This document shows, in pieces, positions 1 to 6,126 of a stretch of DNA of 6,193 bases. Under the pieces are notes generated by a model that was not told the DNA's origin, searched no databases, and saw nothing but the letters and a program-made list of their open reading frames with translations. The stretch comes from Burkholderiaceae bacterium (GTDB lineage: Bacteria > Pseudomonadota > Gammaproteobacteria > Burkholderiales > Burkholderiaceae). The stretch lies in assembly GCA_022701965.1 (NCBI GenBank), contig JAKONL010000092.1, positions 1-6,193 on the forward strand, given 5' to 3'. Each line of letters starts with the position of its first letter. Position 1 is the first letter of the stretch. The position numbers and the translations under genes were made by a program.

Positions 1-708
1 GGGCAGGGCCCGGGCCTCGACGGTGGCGATCTCCTCGAACTGCTTGGTGAGTTCGCGCCCGATGGTGATGCGGCGCTCGCCGAGCACCGCCAGCGCCCGC
101 GCCAGCGCCTCGATGCGATGCGGCGCCTCCAGCAGCACCACGCTGCGCGGCTCGCCCGCGAGCGCCTGCACCGCCGCATCGCGCTCGCCGGCCTTGGTCG
201 GCAGGAAACCCGCGAAGACGAAGGCGCTGCTATCGTCGCCGGCCGCGACCAGTCCGGCCGCGCCGAGCAGCGTCGTCACGCTGCTCGCGCCGGGCAGCGG
301 CAGCACGCGATGGCCGGCCTCGCGCACGGCAGCGACCAGCCGCGCGCCGGGATCGCTCACGCCCGGCGTGCCGGCATCGCTCACGTAGGCGATGCGCTCG
401 CCGTGCGAGAGCCGCGCCACCACCGACTGCGCGGCCTCGGCCTCGTTGTGCTGGTGCAGCGCCAGCAGCTGTGCATGCGGCCGGTCGATGCCGTAGGCGC
501 GCAGCAGGCCCTGGGTGTGGCGCGTGTCCTCGCAGGCCACCACGTCGACGAGTTGCAGCACGTGCAGCGCGCGCAGCGTGATGTCGGCCAGGTTGCCGAT
601 CGGCGTGGCGACGACGTAGAGCGTGGCCTGCGGATAATGCTGCGCACCCGCGGCATCGCGCGCGGCCGACAGGGCGGCGCCAAACGTGGCGGGAGCGAGT
701 GCATTCAA
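1..708 (-). CDS. rsmI: 16S rRNA (cytidine(1402)-2'-O)-methyltransferase RsmI, C-terminus cut by window edge
   Basis: RsmI uses S-adenosylmethionine to 2'-O-methylate C1402 of 16S rRNA in the decoding centre. The visible 236 codons read without a stop to the window edge. E. coli RsmI is about 286 residues, so roughly the last 50-60 are missing. Seen in order: the N-terminal SAM-site strand YVVATPIGNLADIT (about residues 31-44), CEDTRHT (59-65), the family signature YVSDAGTPGVSDPG (108-121), PGASSVTTLL (139-148), FAGFLPTK (165-172), EAPHRIE (194-200) and RELTKQFEE (218-226). These identify the tetrapyrrole-methylase fold and the RsmI subfamily clearly. The start is TTG at 708. No ATG, GTG or TTG occurs in frame in the roughly 135 bases upstream or before the first conserved strand, and GGGGA (715-719) sits six bases upstream. 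The start codon touches that of divergent yraN, an arrangement like E. coli yraL facing lpoA–yraN. Confidence 0.95.
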   Translation of the reverse strand, partial: MNALAPATFGAALSAARDAAGAQHYPQATLYVVATPIGNLADITLRALHVLQLVDVVACEDTRHTQGLLRAYGIDRPHAQLLALHQHNEAEAAQSVVARLSHGERIAYVSDAGTPGVSDPGARLVAAVREAGHRVLPLPGASSVTTLLGAAGLVAAGDDSSAFVFAGFLPTKAGERDAAVQALAGEPRSVVLLEAPHRIEALARALAVLGERRITIGRELTKQFEEIATVEARALP

Positions 709-1100
709 TGGATTTCCCCGGGGACGGCAGGACGACGGTTTCGAAGACCACCAAGCAGCGCGGCGACGCGGCCGAGGACGCCGCGCTGGCGCACCTGGAA
801 GCGGCGGGGCTGCGGCTGGTGACGCGCAATTATCGAACCCCCGGACGCGGTGGCGGCGAGATCGACCTGGTGATGCGCGAGCCGAGCGACGGCACGCTGG
901 TCTTCGTCGAGGTGCGGCAGCGCGCCAGCGGCACGCACGGTGGCGCCGGCGGCAGCATCACCTTCGCCAAGCAGCGGCGCATCGTCTTCGCGGCGCGCCA
1001 CTACCTGATGGCGCTGCGCACGCTGCCGCCGTGCCGCTTCGACGTCGTGCTGGTCGAGGACGGCATCGAATGGCTGCAGGGCGCGTTCGACGCGGGCTGA
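708..1100 (+). CDS. yraN: YraN family (UPF0102) nuclease-like protein
   Basis: This is a small cytoplasmic protein of the UPF0102 family, which has a restriction-endonuclease-like (PD-(D/E)xK) fold. Members are suspected to act on branched or damaged DNA, but the physiological role is not firmly known. With the ATG at 708 it has 130 residues, a usual length. Seen: the RGDAAEDAALAHLEAAGL helix (18-35), RNYR (40-43), GEIDL (50-54), VFVEVRQR (65-72), a conserved Lys (88) in FAKQRR, and CRFDVV (109-114). The Glu and Asp of GEIDL and the Glu of FVEVR are the expected metal-binding acidic residues; Arg70 stands where many members have Lys. A GTG at 699 in the same frame would add three residues. 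GGGAG at 691-695 is three bases from the GTG and twelve from the ATG, so spacing does not decide the start. It heads the yraN–diaA–dolP cluster. Confidence 0.92.
   Translation: MDFPGDGRTTVSKTTKQRGDAAEDAALAHLEAAGLRLVTRNYRTPGRGGGEIDLVMREPSDGTLVFVEVRQRASGTHGGAGGSITFAKQRRIVFAARHYLMALRTLPPCRFDVVLVEDGIEWLQGAFDAG
715..719 (-). promoter_or_regulatory. ribosome binding site of rsmI
   Basis: On the minus strand GGGGA lies six bases before the TTG start of rsmI. It matters because the start codon is a rare TTG with no in-frame alternative nearby. The site lies inside the first codons of the divergent yraN gene. Confidence 0.45.
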
Positions 1101-1149
1101 CCGGCTGCCGCGGGTGAGGTCTTCGGACGGCGCGTGCATGGGTGCCGGT

Positions 1150-1155
1150 TATCAT
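1150..1155 (+). promoter_or_regulatory. possible -10 box just before the SIS-domain gene
   Basis: TATCAT (one mismatch to TATAAT) stands out in the 63-bp GC-rich gap between yraN and the SIS gene. Its 3' end is eight bases before the ATG at 1164, so a transcript from it would start at or next to the start codon. That would fit with the absence of a Shine-Dalgarno sequence there. No good -35 element is seen 16-18 bases upstream, so this is a weak prediction. Confidence 0.22.
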
Positions 1156-1163
1156 CGTCGACC

Positions 1164-1763
1164 ATGCTCGAGCAACGGATTCAGCAGCACTTCATCGACA
1201 GTGCCGACCTCAACTACCAGGCCGGCCCGGCGCTCAGCAAACCCATCTCCCAGGCCATGCAGGCGCTGCTCGCCTGCGTCACGAGCGGCGGCAAGATCCT
1301 CGCCTGCGGCGCCGGCGTCTCGGGCCTGCTGGCCGCGCAGTTCGCGGCCCAGTTCGTCAGCCGCTTCGAGCGCGACCGTCCCGAGCTCGCCGCCATCGCG
1401 CTGCCCGGCGACCCCAGCGATCCCGCGGCCGACCGCGCCGACGCCGTCGACCGCGACCGCTACGCGCGCCAGGTGCGCGCGCTCGGCCAGGCCGGCGACG
1501 TGCTGCTGGCGCTGAGCGTGAGCGGCCAGGCGGCGTCGGTGCTCGGCGCGATCGAGGCTGCGCACGAGCGCGACATGACCGTGGTGGCGCTGCTCGCGGG
1601 CAACGGCGGCGCGGCCGGCCGCGCGCTGCGCGAGACCGATGTCCAAGTCAACGTGCAGCACGAGCGTGCCGCGCGCATCCACGAAGTCCACCTGCTCGCC
1701 CTGCACTGCCTGTGCGACGGCGTGGACGCCCAGCTACTCGGTGAACAGGAAGGTTCCACATGA
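1164..1763 (+). CDS. diaA: SIS-domain protein of the DiaA/GmhA type
   Basis: This is a sugar-isomerase (SIS) domain protein of 199 residues. E. coli DiaA (196 residues) is a tetramer that binds DnaA and promotes timely initiation at oriC; its relative GmhA is sedoheptulose-7-phosphate isomerase. Assignment to DiaA rests on position between yraN and a dolP-type gene and on matching blocks: ERIQ-like N-terminus, GGKILACG (42-49), VSRFERDRPELAAIAL (65-80), RYARQVRALGQAGDVLLALS (99-118), RDMTVVAL (136-143) and ARIHEVHLLALHCLCDGVD (170-188). The phosphosugar-binding loops differ from the family norm: CGAGVSG (48-54) in place of GNG(T/G)SA, and SVSGQA (118-123) in place of an STSGNS-like loop. This argues against isomerase activity and for a scaffold role. 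The ATG at 1164 was preferred over GTG 1134 because homology begins there; no Shine-Dalgarno sequence is apparent. Its stop overlaps the next start. Confidence 0.85.
   Translation: MLEQRIQQHFIDSADLNYQAGPALSKPISQAMQALLACVTSGGKILACGAGVSGLLAAQFAAQFVSRFERDRPELAAIALPGDPSDPAADRADAVDRDRYARQVRALGQAGDVLLALSVSGQAASVLGAIEAAHERDMTVVALLAGNGGAAGRALRETDVQVNVQHERAARIHEVHLLALHCLCDGVDAQLLGEQEGST
1747..1753 (+). promoter_or_regulatory. ribosome binding site of dolP
   Basis: AGGAAGG lies six bases before the ATG at 1760, inside the last codons of the SIS gene. It is the best Shine-Dalgarno sequence I found in the window. Together with the ATGA stop/start overlap it supports co-transcription and a coupled but independently strong start. 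Confidence 0.75.
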
Positions 1764-2530
1764 CAACGACTTCGATTCGACGCTTCGCCCTGGCGCTCAC
1801 TGCGGTGGCCGCACTGGCCGGCGCGCTGACGGCCTGCGTGCCGCTGGTGGTGGCGGGTGCGGCCGGCGGCGCAGGCCTGGTCGCGACCGATCGCCGGACC
1901 TCGGGCGCGCAGCTCGACGACCAGGGCATCGAGCTGCGCGGCGCGGCCCGCATCCGCGAGATCGCCAACGACCAGATGTACGTGAGCCTCACCAGCTTCA
2001 ACCGCCAGGTGCTGCTGACCGGCAGCGTCGGCAGCGAGGCCGACAAGCGCCGCGCCGAGGATGTCGTGCGCCGTGTCGACAACGTGCGCTCGGTCGTCAA
2101 CGAACTGACGGTCGGCTTCTCGAGCTCGTTCCAGCAGCGTTCCAACGACACATTCATCACCGGCAAGGTCAAGGCCTCGCTGCTGGACGCCAAGGACATC
2201 TTCGCCACGTCGTTCAAGGTCGTGACCGAGCGCAACGTCGTCTACCTGATGGGTCTGGCGACCCGCCGCGAGACCGACCGCGCCAGCGACATCGCACGCG
2301 GCGTGCAGGGCGTCGACAAGGTGGTGCGCGTGGTCGAGGTCATCTCCGAGGCCGAACTCGCCAACCAGCAGCGCCAGACGCCGGCGCCGGCATCCTCGGG
2401 TTCCGCGGACAGCGTCGCGCCGTCGCCCTCTTCCTATTCGTCGCCCTCGTCGTCGACCTCCAACGTGCCGCTGCCGCCGATGGCACCGCTGCCGTCCGGC
2501 GGCGGCGCGGTCGCCACGCCGATCCGCTGA
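1760..2530 (+). CDS. dolP: outer-membrane lipoprotein with two BON domains, DolP (YraP) type
   Basis: DolP is an outer-membrane lipoprotein that binds anionic phospholipid and supports envelope integrity and septal peptidoglycan amidase control in E. coli. Here a basic start (R7, R8), a hydrophobic segment (9-23) and the lipobox LTAC (23-26) predict a lipidated Cys26. The residue after it is Val, not Asp, so outer-membrane sorting is expected. A small-residue stretch PLVVAGAAGGAGLVATDRR (28-46) matches the DolP N-terminus. BON1 spans about 55-118 (VLLTGSV at 84-90) and BON2 about 127-196 (SNDTFITGKVK at 128-138, VYLMGLATRRE at 161-171). The protein is 256 residues against 191 in E. coli; the excess is a Pro/Ser/Ala-rich tail (about 201-256) of no recognised fold. 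It starts in an ATGA overlap with the SIS gene and ends 18 bp before a convergent gene. Confidence 0.92.
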   Translation: MTTTSIRRFALALTAVAALAGALTACVPLVVAGAAGGAGLVATDRRTSGAQLDDQGIELRGAARIREIANDQMYVSLTSFNRQVLLTGSVGSEADKRRAEDVVRRVDNVRSVVNELTVGFSSSFQQRSNDTFITGKVKASLLDAKDIFATSFKVVTERNVVYLMGLATRRETDRASDIARGVQGVDKVVRVVEVISEAELANQQRQTPAPASSGSADSVAPSPSSYSSPSSSTSNVPLPPMAPLPSGGGAVATPIR

Positions 2531-2540
2531 CGTCCTCTCC

Positions 2541-2564
2541 CGCCCGGCCTACTTCAGCCGGGTG
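2541..2564. terminator. GC-rich hairpin between convergent genes, possible two-way terminator
   Basis: CCCGGC (2543-2548) pairs with GCCGGG (2557-2562) around an eight-base loop; a G·U and a C–G pair can extend the stem to eight. It lies at the 3' ends of both dolP and the dehydrogenase gene, and its loop contains the dehydrogenase stop codon (TAG on the minus strand, 2549-2551). No T-tract follows on either strand, so it is not a canonical intrinsic terminator. It may slow polymerase or protect 3' ends. Confidence 0.3.
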
Positions 2565-3451
2565 ATCAGGCTCGACGTGTCCCAGCGCGCGCCGCCGGCC
2601 TGCTGCACGTCGGCATAGAACTGGTCGACCAGCGCGGTCATCGGCAGGCGGGCACCGTTGCGGTTGGCCTCGCCGAGCACCAGGCCCAGGTCCTTGCGCA
2701 TCCAGTCGACGGCGAAGCCGAAGTCGAACTTGCCCTCGATCATGGTCTTGCCGCGGTTCTCCATCTGCCAGCTCTGGGCCGCGCCCTTGCTGATGACGCC
2801 GAGCACGGCTTCCATGTCGAGCCCCGCGCGCTGGCCGAAGGCCACGGCCTCGCTCAGGCCCTGCACGACGCCGGCGATGCAGATCTGGTTAACCATCTTG
2901 GCCAGCTGGCCCGATCCGCTCGCGCCCAGGAGCGTGATCGCGCGCGAGAACGCACCGGCGGCCGGTTTGATCGTGTCGAAGGTCGCCGCGTCGCCGCCGC
3001 ACATGACGGTCAGCGCGCCGTTCTGTGCGCCGGCCTGGCCGCCCGAGACCGGGGCGTCGATGAACTGCAGGCCGCGCTCGGCGGCCAGCGCCGCGAGTTC
3101 GCGCGCGACGTCGGCCGAGGCGGTCGTGTGATCGACGAACACGGCTCCCTCGGCCATGCCGGCGAAGGCGCCGTCGTCGCCGAGCACGACCGAGCGCAGG
3201 TCGTCGTCGTTGCCGACGCAGCAGAAGACGATCTCGGCGCCGGCCGCGGCCTCGCGCGGCGTCGCGGCGCTTCGGCCGCCGAACTCGGCCGCCCACGCCT
3301 GCGCCTTGGCCGGCGAACGGTTGTAGACCGTCACGGCGTGGCCGGCCTTCGCGAGGTGGCCCGCCATGGGGAAACCCATCACGCCGAGGCCGAGGAAGGC
3401 CACCTTGCGGGAGGGAACGGAGTCGTAGGTCTTGGGGTTGGTGCTGGTCAT
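2549..3451 (-). CDS. NAD(P)-dependent beta-hydroxyacid dehydrogenase (3-hydroxyisobutyrate dehydrogenase family)
   Basis: This is a 300-residue oxidoreductase of the family that includes 3-hydroxyisobutyrate dehydrogenase, tartronate semialdehyde reductase (GarR/GlxR) and related enzymes; it interconverts a beta-hydroxyacid and a semialdehyde in the cytoplasm. Seen: the Rossmann loop GLGVMGFPMAGHLAKAG (21-37), VYNRSP (42-47), where Asn-Arg rather than an acidic residue after the second strand suggests NADP(H), the substrate loop DAPVSGG (132-138), GSGQLAKMVNQ (179-189) with catalytic Lys185 and nearby Asn188, and the C-terminal helical-domain motif DFGFAVDWMRKDLGL (243-257). The exact substrate cannot be read from these motifs. 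The ATG at 3451 gives about 15 residues before the first beta strand; no Shine-Dalgarno is seen, and GTG at residue 17 is too late to be likely. It starts 35 bp after the helicase stop on the same strand, so co-transcription is possible, but no functional link is evident. Confidence 0.93.
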   Translation of the reverse strand: MTSTNPKTYDSVPSRKVAFLGLGVMGFPMAGHLAKAGHAVTVYNRSPAKAQAWAAEFGGRSAATPREAAAGAEIVFCCVGNDDDLRSVVLGDDGAFAGMAEGAVFVDHTTASADVARELAALAAERGLQFIDAPVSGGQAGAQNGALTVMCGGDAATFDTIKPAAGAFSRAITLLGASGSGQLAKMVNQICIAGVVQGLSEAVAFGQRAGLDMEAVLGVISKGAAQSWQMENRGKTMIEGKFDFGFAVDWMRKDLGLVLGEANRNGARLPMTALVDQFYADVQQAGGARWDTSSLITRLK

Positions 3452-3486
3452 GGACGCAGCTTAAACGAGGCTTTGCGCGAGATGCG

Positions 3487-6126
3487 TCACAACGGCGGCA
3501 ACGGCCGCGACGGCTTGCGTTCCCGGCGCGGGCGCGACGCGCCTCCCGTCTCGCGCTCGGTGCCGCCTTCCTTGCCGAACGCCATGCCGGCCTTCACGTC
3601 GCCGACCGGCGCCGCGCCGCCGGCGGCCTTTTCCAGCTGCTCCAGCATGCGCTCGATGCGGTCGGCCACGCTCTCGTTGCTCAGCTGCTCGCGGAAGCGC
3701 TCGACGATCAGCGGAAAGGCGAAGGGCGTCGGCCGCGCGACCGAGTTCACCACCAGCCGCTGCGCGTTCATGCGCTGCAGGCTCGCGCGCAGCCGGCCGA
3801 TCTCCAGTTCCTGCGCGAGCAGTTCCTGCTCGGCCTGCAGCAGCAGCTTGTTCCCGGGGTCGTACTTGCGGAACACCTCCCAGAACAGCGAGGACGACGC
3901 CTGCAGCTGCTTGTTGCTGCGCTTCTCGCCCGGGAAGCCCTGCGAGATCAGCCCCGAGACGCGCGCGATCTCGCGGAAACGCCGCCGCGCGAGTTCGGTG
4001 GCGTTGAGGCTCTCGAGCACCTCGTGCAGCAGCGCGAGGCGCTCGCCTTCCTCCTGCGAGCCGTGCGCCATCGCGTCGATCGACTGCGCGTCGTGGCCGG
4101 GGCGCAGCACTTCGGGCAGCAGCGTCGGCCAGTCGACCTCGGTGGCGCACAGCAGCTCGAAGCCGTAGTCGTTGACGGCGATCGAGAAGGTGCGCGGCGC
4201 ATGCTGCGCGACCCGCCAGGCGATCAGGTTGGCCAGCCCGAGGTGGACGTGCCGGCCGGCGAACGGATAGAGGAAGAGGTGCCAGCCCTCGCGCGTCTTC
4301 AGCGCCTCGGCCAGCAGCGTGGTCGGCGTCGGCAGCGACGACCACCGCTGCTGGATCTCCAGGAGCGGCCGCACGCAGCGCAGTTCGGGCGAGTCGTAGC
4401 GGCCTTCCTCGGCGAGCGCGAGCTGCTGCACGAAGGCGGCCGCCAGCGTCGCCGACATCGGGAACTTGCTGCCGCCCCAGCGCGCGATGGCCGGGCGCTT
4501 GCCGCTCGCGCGCCGCACCCAGGCGGTCATCTCGCGGATGCGCACCAGTTCCAGCGGCCGGCCGCCGAACAGGAAGCAGTCGCCGGGCTTCATCCGCGCC
4601 GCGAAGCTCTCCTCGACCGTGCCGATCTTCGCGCCGCCGACGTACTGCACGGCCATGCTCGAATCGCTCACGATGGTGCCGATGTTCATGCGGTGACGCC
4701 GCGCGAGCCGGGGGTCGGGCACGCGCCACACGCCTTCCGCGTCGGGCACCGCGCGCTGGAAATCCGGGTAGGCCGAGAGCGACTGCCCGCCCTGCCGCAC
4801 GAAGCCCAGGCACCAGTCCCAGCTGTCCTGCGACAGGTTCGCGAAGGCGGCGGTGGTGCGCACCTCGTCGTAGAGCGCGTCGGGCGTGAAGCCGCCGCCC
4901 AGCGCCACCGTCACGAGGTGCTGCACCAGCACGTCGAGCGGCTGCTCGGGCGTCGAGCGCGCCTCGATGTGGCCGGCCGCGACCGCCGCGCGCGCCGCCG
5001 CGCCCTCCACCATCTCGATGCTGTGCGTGGGCACCAGCGTGATGCGCGACGGCCGCCCCGGCGCGTGGCCCGACCTGCCGGCGCGCTGGAGCAGCCGTGC
5101 AATGCCCTTGGGCGAGCCGATTTGTAGCACCCGCTCGACCGGCAGGAAGTCCACACCCAGGTCCAGGCTCGACGTGCAGACCACCGCCCGCAGCGCGCCG
5201 CTCTTGAGCCCGCCCTCGACCCACTCGCGCACGCCCCGGTCGAGCGAGCCGTGGTGCAGCGCGATCACGCCCGCCCACTCCGGCCTGGCTTCGAGGATCG
5301 CGTGGTACCAGATCTCGGCCTGCGAGCGCGTATTGGTGAAGACCAGCGTCGTGCTGCTCGAGTCGATCTCCGCCACCACCTGCGGCACCATCGTCAGGCC
5401 CAGGTGACCGGCCCACGGAAAGCGCTCGGCACGCCCCGGCAGCAGGGAATCGATCACCAGTTCCTTGGGCACGTCGCCCTGCACCATCGTGCCGTCGTCG
5501 TGACCCAGCAGCGTGCGCATGGCCTCGCCGAGATTGCCCAGCGTGGCCGACATGCCCCAGACGCAGAGCGCCGGGTTCCAGTGGCGCAGCCGCGCCATGG
5601 CCAGCTGCACCTGCACGCCGCGCTTGTTGCCGAGCAGTTCGTGCCACTCGTCGACCACCACCATCTTCACCGTGCCGAGCACGTCCTTCGCGTCGGCGCG
5701 CGCGAGCAGCACCGACAGGCTCTCGGGGGTGGTGACGAGCACGGTCGGCAGGCGCGTGTTCTGCGCGCTGCGCTCGCTGGAGGTGGTGTCGCCGCTGCGC
5801 GCACCGGCCGACCAGCCCGGCGCGAGCGCCTCGAGCGGCTGCTGCAGCGCGCGCAGCGTGTCGGCCGCGAGCGCACGCATGGGCGTGATCCAGACGACCG
5901 TGAGCGGCGGCGCGATCTTCTTCGCGGTCTTGCGAGTGCTCGACATCGTCGCGACGGCGGGAAACGCCTTCAGCGCGCCGAGCCATACCGCGTAGGTCTT
6001 GCCGGCACCGGTAGTGGCGTGGAGCATGCCGGAGCGGCCGTCGCCGATGGCCTTCCAGACTTCACGCTGGAACTTGAACGGTTTCCAGCCTAGAGTTTCA
6101 AACCAGCTAGCAGGATCAATTTTCAT
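3487..6126 (-). CDS. ligase-associated DNA damage response DEXH-box helicase (Lhr-core family)
   Basis: This is an 879-residue superfamily 2 helicase. Lhr-core enzymes are ATP-driven 3'-to-5' translocases on single-stranded DNA, and this subgroup is usually encoded with an ATP-dependent DNA ligase, a metallo-beta-lactamase exonuclease and the phosphoesterase PdeM in a predicted repair cluster. Seen in order: Q-motif region [11 protein letters not shown] (14-24), Walker A ATTGAGKT (37-44), motif Ia [10 protein letters not shown] (81-90), TTPESL (132-137), Walker B DEWH (159-162), SAT (193-195), motif [13 protein letters not shown] (261-271), motif [14 protein letters not shown] (315-327) and motif [10 protein letters not shown] (347-354). 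The later winged-helix and Lhr-specific domains fill about 370-830. All catalytic motifs are intact. The last 45 residues are a Gly/Pro/Arg-rich tail. The ATG at 6126 fits the start of conservation; only a weak AGGT (6137-6140) precedes it. The first ~15 codons are AT-rich compared with the rest. No ligase, exonuclease or pdeM is seen in the window. Confidence 0.95.
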   Translation of the reverse strand: MKIDPASWFETLGWKPFKFQREVWKAIGDGRSGMLHATTGAGKTYAVWLGALKAFPAVATMSSTRKTAKKIAPPLTVVWITPMRALAADTLRALQQPLEALAPGWSAGARSGDTTSSERSAQNTRLPTVLVTTPESLSVLLARADAKDVLGTVKMVVVDEWHELLGNKRGVQVQLAMARLRHWNPALCVWGMSATLGNLGEAMRTLLGHDDGTMVQGDVPKELVIDSLLPGRAERFPWAGHLGLTMVPQVVAEIDSSSTTLVFTNTRSQAEIWYHAILEARPEWAGVIALHHGSLDRGVREWVEGGLKSGALRAVVCTSSLDLGVDFLPVERVLQIGSPKGIARLLQRAGRSGHAPGRPSRITLVPTHSIEMVEGAAARAAVAAGHIEARSTPEQPLDVLVQHLVTVALGGGFTPDALYDEVRTTAAFANLSQDSWDWCLGFVRQGGQSLSAYPDFQRAVPDAEGVWRVPDPRLARRHRMNIGTIVSDSSMAVQYVGGAKIGTVEESFAARMKPGDCFLFGGRPLELVRIREMTAWVRRASGKRPAIARWGGSKFPMSATLAAAFVQQLALAEEGRYDSPELRCVRPLLEIQQRWSSLPTPTTLLAEALKTREGWHLFLYPFAGRHVHLGLANLIAWRVAQHAPRTFSIAVNDYGFELLCATEVDWPTLLPEVLRPGHDAQSIDAMAHGSQEEGERLALLHEVLESLNATELARRRFREIARVSGLISQGFPGEKRSNKQLQASSSLFWEVFRKYDPGNKLLLQAEQELLAQELEIGRLRASLQRMNAQRLVVNSVARPTPFAFPLIVERFREQLSNESVADRIERMLEQLEKAAGGAAPVGDVKAGMAFGKEGGTERETGGASRPRRERKPSRPLPPL

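Noticed and set aside
118..829. Open frames on both strands across the rsmI region other than the rsmI frame
   Set aside because: The true rsmI frame shows the complete family signatures; the others are Arg/Ala-rich shadows.
3452..3486. Possible -10 box (TTTAAG, minus strand) just before the dehydrogenase start
   Set aside because: Only four of six matches, no -35 element at usual spacing, and the gap is short enough for read-through from the helicase gene.
3128..4168. A 346-codon plus-strand open frame crossing the dehydrogenase and helicase ends
   Set aside because: It spans two well-supported genes on the opposite strand, changes composition at the boundary and shows no family motif.
4024..5127. 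A 367-codon plus-strand open frame antisense to the helicase
   Set aside because: Low-complexity Arg/Ala/His-rich product with no recognisable motif, fully inside a clear gene; stop codons are rare in every frame at this G+C.
3461..5986. An 841-codon open frame on the minus strand overlapping the helicase in another reading frame
   Set aside because: Its translation is almost entirely Arg, Ala, Gly and His with no domain motif, as expected when a GC-rich gene is read out of frame. The helicase frame carries all catalytic motifs.
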